From Cucumis sativus (lineage: Eukaryota; Streptophyta; Magnoliopsida; Cucurbitales; Cucurbitaceae), in the NCBI RefSeq assembly GCF_000004075.3, contig NC_026658.2, positions 1,116,001-1,180,000 of the forward strand: a DNA stretch of 64,000 nucleotides, read 5' to 3'. Below are positions 26,569-45,147 of this stretch, in pieces. A model generated the notes under the pieces. That model ran no database searches. It was not told the origin of the DNA and was given only the letters and a program-made list of their open reading frames with translations. The position numbers and the translations under genes are program-made. How positions within the stretch are numbered: position 1 is the stretch's first letter; each line of letters starts with the position of its first letter.

Positions 26569-28445
26569 CTCACAGAGAATCAACAAAAAAAAAAAAAAAA
26601 GTGCTGGGTTTGGTATAATCTTCGGACTGTGTAAAAAAGGTTATTTAAAAAAAAGTTGGAGAAAGAGAAAATTTGAAAATTTGGCGCAAGGTCGGTTGTG
26701 GAGGTTGAAGACGAAGTATAATGGGCTTTGCGGTTCAGAGCTTCATAAACCCTAAAGTGGACCAAAACGAAAACGAACAAATAAGTAAACAATATAATAA
26801 ATTAATAAATAAATAAGGTGAAAAAGGGAATAAGAGAATAAGGGAATTAGGGAATTAGGGCGAATTTACCACAAACGTATCTCAAACTCAATTCCATTTA
26901 TTTTTAATCTTCACCCTCCATTTCTTTTATCCTTTTAATTTTGGGAAACTATTTAAAATATAGCCAATGTTATAGAATCTACGATTTTCTTTCGTTATAT
27001 TTTAAGATAATTCTTTTATGTTTGTTAGGAGTTTTCTAAAAAATAGAGAGGGAAAAACAAATTATTCATACTTACAGAAAAATTATTATAATTTATTTTT
27101 TGTATAGATGATAATTATTTTGTCATATTTTTATTTTTGAAAATTTCTCAATTGATTGTTTTAAATGGCAAGATTAATTTTTAAATAGAAAAATTATTTT
27201 AAAAGGCAAAACTGCTTACATCATTTATATTTCATTAATGGTAAATATTTTACAAAATTTTACTTGGTTCTTGATAGATTTGGATAGTCGTTTATTATTT
27301 TATATCACTAAAGTGATAGATGTCTATAAGCAAAAATAAAATTTTGATTATATTTGTGAATAAATTGATTTAGTTTGTTATATATATATATTTGAAAACA
27401 TCCCTATTTGAAATTGATTTAGTTTTAAATTAAGTTTGGGTTCCTTAAAAGTTTTAAAATTAGGTTTCAACCTCTCATCAACTTGAGTAATTTGGAAGAG
27501 TTAGGTTGAATAGTTAAAAAAACAACTCACGACTAAAAAAATTAAGGAGGATTATTATCTCCTTATTCACATCAACTATTATCTCCTTATTCGCATCAAC
27601 TCACTTTCACATTTCACACTCACGTTATTTGTATCAACTACTCAATTACTTTCCTATAATTATTATCCACTTAATTCAACTAAACTTTTTGAGAGGAGGA
27701 GAAGAAATAAGAAAAGATATTGAAGAAATTAAAAGAATAGTCCTTCCATAGATTTCTGATTTTTAAATTCGAGGATAGATTACTTCCAAATCGTCTCAAA
27801 TAAATGGAATAAAGACAAAAAATAAAAAGTATTACAAATAAGAAAAGATGCTTAATGTCATCTACAAAACTGTTGTTTGTGTCTTATAACTACACACTTA
27901 TAATGTTCATGTAACATCACATACTTGTGATCAAATATAGGCTACAAATAATGGCATTTTCAGTTTTTGTAAAATTGATCGAGTTGGTAAAATTTGTGCA
28001 TGTGAATGTCAATTTTTCAATATACTTGTTTTAACACACAACAATTAAAACCACCCTAATTTGAAAGAGAGAGAAATCAGTAAAGTTAGAAGTTGAACAA
28101 ATGCAAAGTGTTAAAACTCTATTTATAAATTGACACAGAAAGCATAAAAAATCTATTTCGTTGCTAAACATTTTAAACATCTTGAACAAAGTACAAGGGA
28201 TGGTTGTGGCTGTGGTGAAATTACCGAGTCAAAAAACGGGGTAAAAATAATTAGCTCGAACCGTCGCAACTGTAACCATGCACCAGAGAACAAATAAATA
28301 TACATATTTGTTCGATGGCTTAATCAATCCAGTGAAATCGTCGACGTCGTCGTGTTTTTCCCTGTAGAAGATCAGTATTGCCACACGTTCTGAAAGACGA
28401 TCTTGTTGGAATAAGAGAATTCGAACCAAACTTCGAATCAAAGCT
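26569..28445. other. Spacer upstream of the hAT-derived gene to the SRP54 3' end
   Basis: About 1.9 kb. It starts with the 5' leader of the hAT-derived gene (including an A tract near 26583-26600) and ends with SRP54 3' UTR. A 24-bp tandem duplication lies at 27554-27601. No gene was recognised. Confidence 0.65.
27554..27601. repeat. 24-bp tandem duplication
   Basis: Two copies of attatctccttattc(a/g)catcaact, at 27554-27577 and 27578-27601, with one difference. Confidence 0.85.
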
Positions 28446-33130
<4,685 letters not shown>

Positions 33131-34369
33131 CTTTGCCGATTCTTCGAAATCTGAATCCGAATTGTTGATCGATTAAGAGAGGTTTTGAATTAGGGTTCCG
33201 ATTTGGGGGTTTCTGAAAAATTTAACCAACCTTCCTCTTCGCCTTTCAGAAGTTGAACATCAAAAATCCGATGGTACATAAACAAAAAAAGAACCATTTT
33301 ATAATATCAAGGACCTGCCCGCAGCAGATCCCACCTCTCGGCTTTTTCCCCTTTTTTTTCCAAATGATAATTGCAATATTTGGCAAACACAACCAAATTC
33401 AATTTCTATTACTAATTGAATATATTCTCTATTTCTAGACTTAAATTTAAATTAATTCTTTTATATTGCATTATTTTATTTTAAAAAAACTATTAAGTCG
33501 TATTTGCTAATATTTTTAATCTCGTCCTTCCACTCTAATTGTATTTTATAAAAACATCCTTTTGTTATATTTTTAATTTAGGATCGTAATCAGGGTAAAC
33601 CTAACTTTACGAAGAAAAACAATATATATTTTGAACTTGAACTCGTGACGATGAAAATATTGATGCTTTGTCAAGATCGATAGCTTAAATTTACTTATAT
33701 ATTTATAGATATTTTATTTAAATCACATACATCAAACCAAATTAATGAATAATAAAGTTAAAATTCGTCTCGACAATTCAACAAACCTAAAAAGGGAAAA
33801 TTTTCCACCACAGGTGAACAATTCCCACTAAATGTCCAAGAAACTAGATTGTTGTTGAATTTTTTTGTGAATGACTAACATATTGAGATTGTTCCACCAT
33901 CACATTTAGCATTTTACTCAATAAAAAATATTATAGCAGTAAAATTGATTTCTTCATTCACTGAACGGATTGTTGCTTTCATACTCCACTCTTATTGAAA
34001 CAAAACTTTGAGAAGTAACCGGTCAAGAATTGATGTGGAGTAATAATAAGTTAAAGATTAGATGTAATTGAAATAAAAGATTAAGAAAAGTAATCAAAGT
34101 ATAATAATGCATCAAGGTTTCACCCTTGTAGAAAGGGGTGAGTGTATGATCAAAATGTGAGCAATACTACTTCACAAATTTATGAATAAAATTTTATTTT
34201 GTTTCTTTCATTAATTTTAAATATCTGGTTTAATGGAAAAAAGAAAAAAGAAATGAAGAAACCAATCAAACTCTGTCACGTGGCACACTCGCGAACAACT
34301 ACGGGAACAGAGTGAAGAAGCAAAGATAATTTCGCGGTGGCCGTTAAAAGAGAGAGATAATAGAGCAAA
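33131..34369. other. Divergent promoter region between SRP54 and the plastid-type small protein gene
   Basis: A 1.2-kb AT-rich head-to-head spacer. It holds a G-box and a CCAAT motif near the right-hand gene. No coding sequence was recognised. Confidence 0.7.
34262..34282 (+). promoter_or_regulatory. CCAAT and G-box (CACGTG) pair
   Basis: CCAAT at 34262-34266 and CACGTGGC starting at 34277 lie about 90-105 bases upstream of the ATG at 34370. A CACGTG core is the known bZIP/bHLH G-box, common in light-regulated plant promoters. It fits the plastid-type product downstream; function is inferred. Confidence 0.4.
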
Positions 34370-36218
34370 ATGGCAGCGACGGCGACGGCGACCGGAGTAT
34401 TGAAGATCGGCGTTCCGGCACCAGCTCCAGCTCCAGCTCCGCCTCCGTTAAAGGCAAAATCAGGAAGGCATCCAACGAATTTTGCAAGCCTCACAATGCG
34501 CTATCCAAATTACTTTCTCAATACGCGGATGAAATTTCCTGCCGTTCGAGCACTTGGACAAGGAGGGAATCCGAGCGGCGACGACGACAACGACGCCGGC
34601 GGTTTCATCAATCAGGTGTTTGTTTTCCCTAATTGCCTTCTATCTCTAAGTATATAAGAGCATTAAACATATGCTTAGCAGATTGCTGATTCAACATAGT
34701 AATTCGATGCCTAATTAGCTGAATTTAGGCTGAATGAAAGAAAAATAGATGGAACTATTCAGTTTACCACATTTTAGCAGTATTTTTACTGATTTCTGGC
34801 TAGATTCTATAAGTTTCATTGATTGAATTGGACTGGGAAATCTGGAATTTTAGTAAATTCTTGTCAGGTTAGCTATTCTGTCTTTCGATTATCAAACCTG
34901 GAAAAAGAACACTTGAACGCACAAAAAACTAAAGAACACTAAAATATGTTGTATTGCGATAAGAAAAGTAACAACATAAACACAACCTAGTCTTTGCTAA
35001 TCTCTTATAAATTCTCCAAAGAAAATCCGCAAAATTTCACTCTCTCCTCGTAACCTTACACCCTCTATTTATAGATAAATGCCTAACAAATCAAATTTAC
35101 TAACTATTTACTAAGATGTCTCTTTTATCAACCATACTGATATTCTACTAATGATCCTACCATTTTCATAACTAGAGATCTTTGGGAGCTCCTTCTTGCA
35201 TTGATTCAAATTCTTCTTTGATGATGAGTGCATGTTGAGCAACCAGTGTTTAGACCATTTATTATTGATGTTGTGCCAAAATTGCTTTCAGGGCAATGAT
35301 TTCTTCTACGGCACAATAAATCTTTTTGAAATTCGATTAACAAGGTTTCTATTTCTCTTACCCAATAAATCTCTTTTAAGATATGCTTGATATTGACGGG
35401 AAAGCCTAAACTTAAACATAATCAATATAGAATTGTATAGAAAAATGAAAAGAAAGTAGAGTTTCAAAACATTATATTCTATGCAATAAAATTAGTGAAG
35501 ATGGCCTGGAATTAGAAAACTCAAACATAGACTTACCGTTTTAATTCCAAGATATACAAGTCCAACATGTTCGTCAGCCTCTGCTTGGGAATTTGCTCTT
35601 TGTACTCTCTAAGGTAGCAACTGTTTAGTTAAATTACATTTCTTGTTTTCAGACATGGCATATTTAGACTGTGTAATGGCATCTCTGATAGTTTGATTTA
35701 GTTGTTGGTAATAATTTATTTTGTTTATGAGGTAGTGAAACCATATAATAATTTTATCTCACTCCATAGGTAAGACGTTGAGTTATTTTCTATATGTCAT
35801 TAACATGAGTAAAGACAAGCTTTGGAAGTAGTTTACATTATCTCTCATGCCCTTCTCAAGATTTATTTGGAACGAATTTTCTAAAATATGTTTTTAAGCG
35901 TGTTTTAAGCACTTCAAAAGTCATTTCAAGCCGGTTCAAAAGTCATTTCAAGCCGGTTCAAAATATGTTGAAGAAAATGATATGAATATTTACTCGATTG
36001 TATCACTTGATTATGTGATAACACAGGAGGATGTGGAATTTTTGTTGAAACTGGGGGCAGGTTCCATAGCAGGGGGATTTGGAATAAAGTATGGAAGCAT
36101 AATATTTCCAGAGATAACCAAACCCAACATTGTACAAGCACTTATCATGATATCAACTCCTGTGGTTGTAGCAATATGGCTTTTGATCAAGCAAAGTCGT
36201 GAAGAGACACAAAGCTAA
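34370..36218 (+). CDS. Small putative plastid membrane protein of unknown function
   Basis: Two exons, 34370-34615 and 36027-36218, join at phase 0 to give 145 aa. I do not recognise a named family. The N-terminal 65 residues are rich in Ala, Thr, Pro and basic residues (MAATATATGVLKIG, then an Ala-Pro repeat) with few acidic residues, resembling a chloroplast transit peptide. A Gly/Asp-rich linker follows. The second exon encodes EDVEFLLKLGAGSIAGGFGI, then IIFPEITKPNIVQ and a hydrophobic segment, ALIMISTPVVVAIWLLI, ending in the charged tail KQSREETQS. This suggests one clear membrane span, and possibly a second weaker one in the Gly-rich part. It is divergent from SRP54. The splice sites are good and the frame is open, so the gene looks real. 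Confidence 0.75.
34900..35240 (-). mobile_element. Possible decayed LTR fragment inside the small-protein gene's intron
   Basis: Read on the minus strand, the intron segment shows a TATA-like CTATAAATAGAGGGTG followed by a leader-like stretch, as in a Copia-type long terminal repeat. No internal coding region or paired repeat was found, so at most it is a short, old, broken remnant. The family and borders are uncertain. Confidence 0.25.
35913..35965. repeat. 22-bp tandem repeat, about 2.3 copies
   Basis: The unit ttcaaaagtcatttcaagccgg occurs at 35913 and 35935, with a partial third copy from 35957. It lies about 60 bases before the acceptor of exon 2 of the small protein gene. Confidence 0.85.
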
Positions 36219-36994
36219 CGATCCACTGTCGTTTTTACAAGATGATGAAAGGATTTTAACCATCCAAAAATTTGTAAAAGAAAAAAAAGTTAGAACTTGT
36301 AAAAGCACTAGAAATTGAAAACAGATGAAACACTTTATATTTTTGTGTTGCTCGATAAGATGCCTTACACTATTCATATTGCTCGGACTGTCAATATTTG
36401 ATTGATTATCAGTTGAATAAATTACAAGTTTAGTTTTTAAAATTTTCAGGTCTATGTCTAATTGATCAATCCGAACTATAAAACGTTGAAGTTAAATTCT
36501 TGAAGTTTCAAGTCTAATCTATTTGGTCACTACATTATACTGAAAACATTTAAACAGTTGATCCATCGAAACGCCTAAACTATACCAATATTAATCACAC
36601 AATGAATAGGATGCATAGATATCTCAATTTCAACTTCAATTTCGAAATGGCCTCTTCTCCATTTTTCAGTGGACAAAATTCCATTCTCAATAAGTTAAAT
36701 CATTTATTTTTCTAATGCTTTGAATTATTATAAATGAATATAGTTTGAAATGTAATTCTGATCGATACCATCAACTAATGAGACAAAAAACACTCAACTC
36801 TATGCAAGTTATGAACATCCACTCTGAGCACAATGGTCACCCCTGGAGGACGCATGAAGAAACAACTCACGAAAATTGCCAGAAAGTGTCTTTGAGCCAT
36901 TTTTGGGTAGGAGTAGAGATCTAGAGCCAAGAAGGTTGAACAAAGACTTGTTTAGTTAGGTTTCAACCAGAGCCGAAGCCAAACTCGAGACTGC
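36219..36994. other. Tail-to-tail spacer between the small protein gene and the DnaJ gene
   Basis: Both flanking genes end here, so it holds two 3' UTRs. AT-rich, with nothing else recognised apart from degenerate dispersed repeat sequence around 36.43-36.56 kb. Confidence 0.65.
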
Positions 36995-39900
36995 CTAAAG
37001 GTTATCTTTCAGCCATTTTAGAGCTCCTTGCGCTACAGACCTGCCAGTTCCAAATTTTACAAAATGCAAGAGTAAGCTATTGATATTGTGTACACATGAG
37101 GTTTGAAATGTTCTCATAACAAAACTCTACGAAGAAGGTAAGGATTTTTCTTTTGTGATTATTATTGAAAACGTAGAACCTTCTTGTAAAACCAGACAGG
37201 TAATATCCTCTGCTTAATATGGCACCAATTTCATGATAAATAGAACTTTTAGGCACAAGGTATAAATTCAGTTGGATTTGAACTTTTCCCTCATTTCCTC
37301 TTTCTTTTCATCTATCCATTCAAACCCCCTTCATCAAAGTGGGATATGAAAAAGTGCTTAGAAATAGATTTTTGATAGTTCAACAAACAAGTAAGGAAGG
37401 AGATTTGAACATTTGACTTCTTGATTAAGGACATACTCTTAGGATGAAGGGTATATTTAGATAATAAGTCTTCGTGAAGTTTCAGTTTAATGTGCAATTA
37501 AAATTACCGGTCAATTTCAAAATGTAGAATAATTCTCGCTAGCACACCAACTTATAAATACAAAGAAAGGGAAAACAAGGTAAAAGAAAATAAACAAACA
37601 ATTGTTTAAGATCAATTGTCCAAACATGCATTCAGAAATCCAGAACAATAGAAATCTATTTCTTAACAATTTTTCAAGAATCCCTTGGCAGAAAGATTAG
37701 AACAGTAGAAGACTTTGGAGGGTAGCTTTTTAAAATTTTAAAAGTAAAACTGGTTCCCAAGTTATAATCATCAGATTCAAAGAGATATGATTAAAAGCAC
37801 AGAAAAGAGATCATACCCAGCAAAATCTTGTACTTTTTTCCATATATCGTTCGAGTCTCCATCATCAGCAGATTCAGTACTATTAGCAACTGTCTTGACC
37901 TCATTTTCTGTAATTGTATCTGCAAACGCAATCATTTCTAAAAATTCCAATATTGTAAATGTAAATGTAATTCCACTAATTATAGTCTATGGAAAGATAA
38001 GCCAAAAGGGAGATAAAGGGAAGAAAAATGCCCATTAGCAAAAAAATAAAAATAGAAAAACGCAGTCTGTGTAACCATTCTTCTTTTAGTTTCTGTTTTA
38101 TAAAATTATGCTTGTTTTCTCACCTTGTTTTTTATGAAATATTTGAATTCTTAGCCAAATTCCCAAAACTATAAAATGTTTATAACAAAACTTGGTTTTA
38201 ATTTTGTAAAGAATTGAAGAAATTAATATTAAAACAAAAAACAAAGTAAGCAATAGGTAGAAATTTTGTGCATAACATCAATTTTCAGAAACACAAAAAT
38301 CAATTACGAAGCACATATACTTTACGTGAAGCAGCAAACTGGTATCTAATATGTATCAGCTATTGATACACCCAAATACTTATATATATCAGCTATTGAA
38401 ATATCGAATATGTGTGTCCACTAGACACGTGAAGGGGGCACACTAGACCTCTTTCTTTATATATATATATTAAAAAGAAAAAGTAGCTTATCTGATCTTC
38501 TCCAAACCAAAACTAAACAATCTATTAAAAAGCTCACTGTCCCAACCCAAAACTAAAAACAAAAAATAAAAATAAATCATCTGAGTCCCCAAATATCACA
38601 TTAAAAAATAAAACAAAACAAAATAAAAACCCCACTTGAATATCTTCAACAATTCTACCTCTAATCCTCTTTTCCGCCATCTCATAGGACTCTAGCATAA
38701 CAACCTTTTCTATTGTATTCTATTAACTCTTGTATTTCAATAACTTTATGATGCTTTTTGTATTGTATTTAGTGTTTGTATTGTATTTTGTATTATTGTC
38801 ATTAACTTGACATTTTGTGCTTTTTAGTGGATGAAATTTATTATGTTTGTGCCAAATTTACATATATCCTAGAATATATATACACTGACACGTATATATC
38901 CTCAACGTATCTAAATCCTAGTTTTTTAGAAATTGGCATAACATCATATATCCTATCATTTTTTCTATAGAACCTAACAACTTTCGCTGAGAAAAAAATG
39001 AAAGAATACAAGGACATAAAAAAAAACAAGCCCACATCATATCCTATCATATCCATATCTCATATATTTATCTGTCTATGCTTCATAGGACCGAGACCAA
39101 ATTATTGTCACACAAGACCTTAGTAACGCACCATGACATTCAAATAATTATTTTTGGGGTTCAAAGTCTTCTGCCTTTCTTTTCAATAATAATGTGTATA
39201 TGGATTTCCGTTGTAGGTGCTTGGAAAAACATGCAGGAAAGATCTGTGAATATTGCTTACTAGTTGGTTGTGGTTGCGATTTTTGGCGAGTTCTGAAACG
39301 GCTCCCAGTCCCAGCATTGTTGCTAAGTGAAGCGAGTTCTTCAAGCAATTCTCGCTCTTTTTCACTGTAAACATGGTTATTGTTAATAATTACTTAAAGA
39401 TGAAGGAAAAGTAGAAAAGAAACAGAATGAATAACATTTACAAGGAGAAAATATTTATGTTGTAAAGCATAGTAGTGTAGATATGGTTGTCAGTGTCACT
39501 CTCAGCCTAATGATATTTCGGTAAACAAGACTGAAACCAGGAAAACAAGCATGTCATATATGAGATGAATAATATCAAGGCCTGAAGATTATACCTGGCT
39601 AACTATGAACCCGTTTTATAAGTTTAAATGGAAAAGGCATGTCCATTACTCCCTCTAGTGGGTCTCTTTTATTTCCAAATAATAGGTCAAGAACCCATGT
39701 CAAATGTTTCCATTGTATTGAAAACAAAACGTAAGTTGACTGTTTAAGAACACATCCAAGAAAATCTTCACATAAATATCTTTTTACCTGATACGATTTG
39801 GTATGGTTACTTTGATTGTGAATAAGTGGTCGCCTCGAATTGATGGCTTATTTAGTTTTGGGACACCTTTCTTCGCAAGAACAAGAACATCACCAGGCTG

Positions 39901-42900
39901 AGTACCAGGCGGAATTTGAAGTTCAGCCATACCTTCAACCGTCTTTACCTGAATAGGCCATATCAAAAGATATTGTTAAACGCAATCCTTGGTCAATAGT
40001 TCAGTTATACACCAAAAAATGAAGTCCTATTGTGGCAAAGCTATTAACTATTATTTAAGTTTCCGAAATGAAGGTTACAATTGCAACAATTTCTAGCTGG
40101 TATATCAAACACTACAAAAAAAAGCTCATAATAGACAGTGTTGTTTGAATGGAAACCATTAGCTTTAAGCATCTCAATTGAAAGGTATCCCCAACATCAA
40201 TACACTTGTACGTGCTGCAGGAGGCTGATGCATAGTTCCACACTGAAAAAATTGGCCGCACAACCGATCCAACTATTTATGGAGTTTAATTAAAAACTAA
40301 TAGCTTGAATAAAAATTAAACCCTCTAATGAGACAAATTCAACAAAATGCATCACAAAAAGACTATTAAGAGTTCACCTTGACAACAGATCCCATAATGG
40401 CGTCCAGATAACTTATAGCTATTGTTGAGTAAAGGTTGATGCCATCTCTTTGAATTCCAGGTATCTCTTCAACATCAAGATACACAAAAAGATCTCCTGG
40501 AGGGCCCCTGACAAAGAAGAAAACCTAGATGACTTAAATGCATGAATATCTAATGAGAAATTGAAAATAAAACCTTGACAGAAAGACAGGGCATTCCCAT
40601 TTCTCAAAATAAAGGAATCTTGAGGCCATGTATACTGATGATCCATACAAATATTACATTTCAAGGACGCGTGAGGACAGATAAGTCATAAGTGCCTCGC
40701 AAGGTTATGGATCAGAAACATCTAGAAAACAGATATTTTTAAGGGAAAAAAGTTTACGCACACATGAGCTAAAACATTCTAAAGAAAGAAAAAGTAAATA
40801 AAATAAAATCTTGAACCCCATACCCTCTGGGTCCAGCATCACCTTCTCCTGCAACTCTTAGGATACTGCCTGCACTGACTCCTGGAGGAACTTTAACCTT
40901 GATGTTTTTCTTAACACGGATACGCCCTTCACCAGAACACTTCCGACAGAAATCAGATATGACCTCACCATTGCCACCACAATTTGGACAAACAGAGACC
41001 TGACACAAGCATGAATTACAAATAAAAAACTATCCCCAATAATGATTAATGAATGATAGATAAAGCGCTCCAATCAAATCATATCATATATCAAACAAAA
41101 GCTTCTGGCTGAAAATTGAATGAAAGCTGTAAAGTGAACAATCAATGTAGCAAATAAAGATTAAATGAATTTTCAAACTCAGCCTACTATTAAGTCAAGG
41201 AAACCAAAGAACAAGTTCTAAAGCAACATTGATGCCCATACCTGAGAAAACAAGCCAAAAGGTGTTTGCTCAGTTCTCATAACTTGACCTCTCCCTCCAC
41301 ATGTTGAGCAAATCCTCATTTTGGAGCCTACTTTAGATCCAGTACCAGTGCAGACTTCACATGTTTCCAGATGGGACAGCTCAAATTCTTTCTCTGATCC
41401 AAATATGGCTTCAGAAGATCCTAAATTGATGTCATAACTGGATTCAAAATATTGTGAAGTTATTTGTTCGTCATTTTAATAAATATGGATTATAACTTAT
41501 AAGAAATAATTTCCTATCAAATGGAGACAGCCAAAAAACATGTAATCAATTAAAGTAGCTGTAATTCCAGTCAACTATTATCTATAACAGTTCATTTCTC
41601 TTAATGATTGTCTTTACTATCCAAAATAAGTAGTGGTTGTTTGAAAAGTTCATGACCAGAATCGTGGTGCTAGAATTGTTTGCTTGGCAAAGAAGAAATT
41701 CCCGTACCTAAAGTGTCTGATGTTGTCACAGTAGGAAGAAGCCCTCTGTTTCAACTTTAAAGTAGAATTTCAAGGATAAGAAGAAGAAGATGGTTTGATG
41801 GCCTTTTAATGTAGAGTTTCTTACATCTCCCTCAGTATCATCTCAGATAATGAGAAAACTTAAAGCCGTCACAACTCTTTGTTTAATAGACTCTTCTTAT
41901 GTGCAATCACATGCTTTACCAAAAACATGAAAAAATGGCAACCATGGCAGCTGTAATGATAAGTGCACATGTTAGAGACTATGGTGATGTGCCATGCCTC
42001 ACCTCTTACCATAGGCTAACTAAATGCGTCCAGAAGAACCTATGTTAGCATTAAGTACAACTATCATCTTTTAAAATGAAAATAACCACTTTCATTTAGA
42101 AAAAAAAAATGAATGAGTATCATTTAGCCATTCGGTCGCTGGACCTTATGAAAGTAGGAAGTGGACGTAGAGAAAGGCAATTCAAGTTCAATGAAACGTA
42201 TCTTGTTTTAAAAAACAAATAAAACAGTAAAAAATTTGTAACCCATATCCCCTATAACGAAGATGGAAATCAGTATAGGTACAATTAACATCTCCTTAGT
42301 TGAATCTGACTGACACATGAAGGAAATATCACACTACTCCAAAAATAGTAACAAAACAAAAACGTATTTTTCAAGCATGATTCACACTGTTACTCACCGT
42401 ATGTCTTCACCCTTAGTAAGGGTACTGCTACGACGCGTGCGGAACCCAGTTGGATCCATACCACCAAATCCTCCCATGCTTGGTCCAAAAAATGTCTCAA
42501 ATAAATCAAATGGATTAGTCTGCAACAATAATATAGTATAAGGCCCAAAATTTCTTGATGTGAAAATGCATCAAGCAAGCACTATTTCCGTCAGAAATTA
42601 GAGATGATATCAAATAACAACAATAACAACAATACCGTATAAGCACTAGAACCTCCTACTGTACTCTTAACACCAGCTTCGCCATATTGATCATACAAAG
42701 CCCGCTTCTTATCATCTGAAAGAACCTGCAGCATTGTACTTGAGATTCAAAGGACAATATTATAATAAGTGTGAAAGTATGGAATTCTAAAAGTGTTTCA
42801 TCATCAATCGATGATGCCACAAAATAACGAACCAACTTTCAGAAATAACAAATTTGGAAGAGATTGTGACATAGATGGTTTAAGGAAATGCAAAGACTTA

Positions 42901-44236
42901 AATATTGATAATGAAGACTGAAAGATCACACATTTCAGATATATTTGTAATTTGAAATGAAAAGTTCTGAGAAAATGCACCACATCCATTACGGTTAAAC
43001 TTTTTTTCCTCAATCATACCTCGTAAGCAGCACTGATCTCTTTAAACTTCTCAGTTGCCCCAGGTTCTTTATTGACGTCTGGGTGATACTTGAGAGAAAG
43101 GAGAGAATTTAAAGAGAAAAAAAAAGTCAATATGGCTAACAAATTTATTAAGAATATGTCTAGGCTTAGGTTGGTTGCAATTATGAGATGATTATGGAAG
43201 AATCTTAACAACTTTTTGTTTGGTAAAACTGATGGTAAAAGAAAGTAGTAAAATTACTTTTTAAAACACAAATTGATCGCCACAATTTTTAAAATATGCT
43301 GCTAAAAGTAAAATTAGATATCAATTCAACAAATTAATATTTCTCTTCTCCTGCAACCAATATACTAGTACTAGATATATAAAAGCAATGATTAAAATTT
43401 TAAAAAAATTGTTAAGGAGTGACATCTGATTCTGCTTTTTACAGCTAGGGAACAGATTCTAAAACTGTTTTATTAGATTATTTCGCAGTTAGTTGTACCA
43501 AACCAGTTAAGATTATTTCCTAATCACTCTTAAGCTCTGGAACAATCCCTAATGCGTCTTTAGAATAACAAAGTTACCGTATTCACATTTTTCGCTGGCA
43601 TTAAGCTTATTCAATATTTTAGTTCATAAACACCAAATAAGAGTAAATACAGCTTATCGTCCACAGTTATAATAGTCATGCCTCATGGACTTCTCACAAA
43701 AAATCATCAGTTATTATTGGGAGTAAAGTAGTAGAATTATCAGTGATTAACAACACATGAAGAAGTTCAAAGATGGCATTGAAAGCTTAAACAAACAAAC
43801 CCTTTTCAGAGAATCTTATTTCCCTACAGATAAACTTCTCAAACAACTAATCTCCACCTTGATCACGATTACCAAATTACACAAACGCACACACAAAAAC
43901 GAACAAATCCCGTACCTGACGAGCCAATTTCCGATAAGCGGCCTTAATTTCCTTACTATTAGCAGATTTTGGGATGCCGAGAGTGGCATAATAATCTCCA
44001 GAAGCACAAACAACAAGTCCTAGGCGTCGTCTCGAAGAGACCCTTTTATTAAATCGGGAATTGGGAGAAGAAGGAGAAGAGTTAAAGGAATAGGAATGCA
44101 CAGAGAGGAAGTTTTTGTGGAACCTGAGTTGGGTTCCACCATGGAAGAAGGAAGAAGATGAGGGTGAAGAAGAAGAAGCAGAGAAACGCTCAAAGGTGAG
44201 GGGAGATGGAAGAAGAGAAAGAGATGAAGCGGCCAT
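36995..44236 (-). CDS. Chloroplast-type DnaJ (class A J-domain) co-chaperone
   Basis: Eleven exons (minus): 44236-43916, 43088-43020, 42725-42636, 42519-42398, 41437-41242, 40999-40824, 40507-40378, 39948-39788, 39364-39261, 37919-37817 and 37040-36995, giving 505 aa. All junctions keep frame. It starts [20 protein letters not shown], a Ser-rich transit peptide running to about residue 80. The J-domain follows ([20 protein letters not shown] to [10 protein letters not shown]), with the HPD motif created across the exon 1/2 junction region. Next is a Gly/Phe-rich linker ([11 protein letters not shown]), then four CXXCXGXG zinc repeats: [24 protein letters not shown] and CRKCSGEG. The substrate-binding beta domains come next, then a plant-specific tail ending ALKWLKDNL. 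It stimulates plastid Hsp70 and delivers unfolded substrates. It resembles Arabidopsis DJA-type plastid proteins of about 500 aa. Confidence 0.95.
38340..38420. repeat. Short repeated motif tatcagctattga in DnaJ intron 10
   Basis: tatcagctattga occurs twice (around 38355 and 38386), followed by a dyad gtgtccactagacac near 38411. This is probably a scrap of a dispersed repeat. Confidence 0.5.
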
Positions 44237-45147
44237 TAAAGGCAATACTAGAAAAGAAATGGGTTTGACGAGAGTGCTAAATTGAGGAGAAATGGGTTGG
44301 ATTGTTCATCGTTTTGGTGGGAAATTTTACGTTTGCTTTGGAGACTGGATGATAGAGAATCAGCAGCAGTAGCAGAAGAAGAAGAAGAAGAAGGGGATCG
44401 AAAGATGTGGTCTGATTTTTCTTATTACCACGTAATGCCACTCTTTTAATTTTGTTTAGGGATCTTTTTATGAGTTTTTTCCTTTCCGCTAAATTGTAAA
44501 AAATGACCCAAACTTTTTACTTTGTTTTGAAAGATATCTCTAAACTTTAAACTTTGTTCTTAAATTTTAAAGTTTCGTTTAAAAAATAAAATCCAACTAA
44601 TGAATATCCAAAGAGATTCTTGTTAATTACATCATTAATAACACCAGTCATGTGCTAAATTCAACTGTTGGTGTTTTTATTACATATATTTTGTTAAATT
44701 AAAGGTTATTTTCAAGAAATTATGATAGTGAATTCTTATTTTTCTTTTAAAAAAAACTAACAGTCCTCTGATGATCATCTATTATATAGAAATCGAGTCA
44801 ATTTTGTGATTTTTTAATTTATAGGTAACTTCTCATTCTCATTTTACGTTGCTCTGCAAACGATATCATCAAGTTGAATATAACCTTTTATTAAAAGCTA
44901 TAGGGGAAAACAATAAAAATTCACAACAAAGCTGTGGTTGCAATCAAACCATTCAAGGCTGACTGATATGACCAAACTCAAACTAAGCAAACACACTGAT
45001 TAGCACACAGTACTCCTATTCTCTATTCATAGGAAACCAAGAAGACGGTAATGAACATGCTCCATTCCTCCCTGCTCTCCCTCCTCCTTTCCTCTCTACT
45101 TTAGATCTTTCTGCCAGCAATAACTTAGTTCTTTACATTCTTGTTTG
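44237..45147. other. Spacer between DnaJ 5' end and CUE gene 3' end
   Basis: It holds the DnaJ promoter and leader, with a (GAA)n tract near 44372-44391, and the 3' UTR of the CUE-domain gene. No other feature was recognised. Confidence 0.65.

Noticed and set aside
37385-37450. SINE-like stretch in the last DnaJ intron
   Set aside because: GTTCAAATCTCC resembles a B box but the A-box half is not recognisable; left unassigned.
37787-38038. 83-codon plus-strand frame
   Set aside because: It is antisense to DnaJ exon 10 (37919-37817), whose frame and splice sites fit the family exactly.
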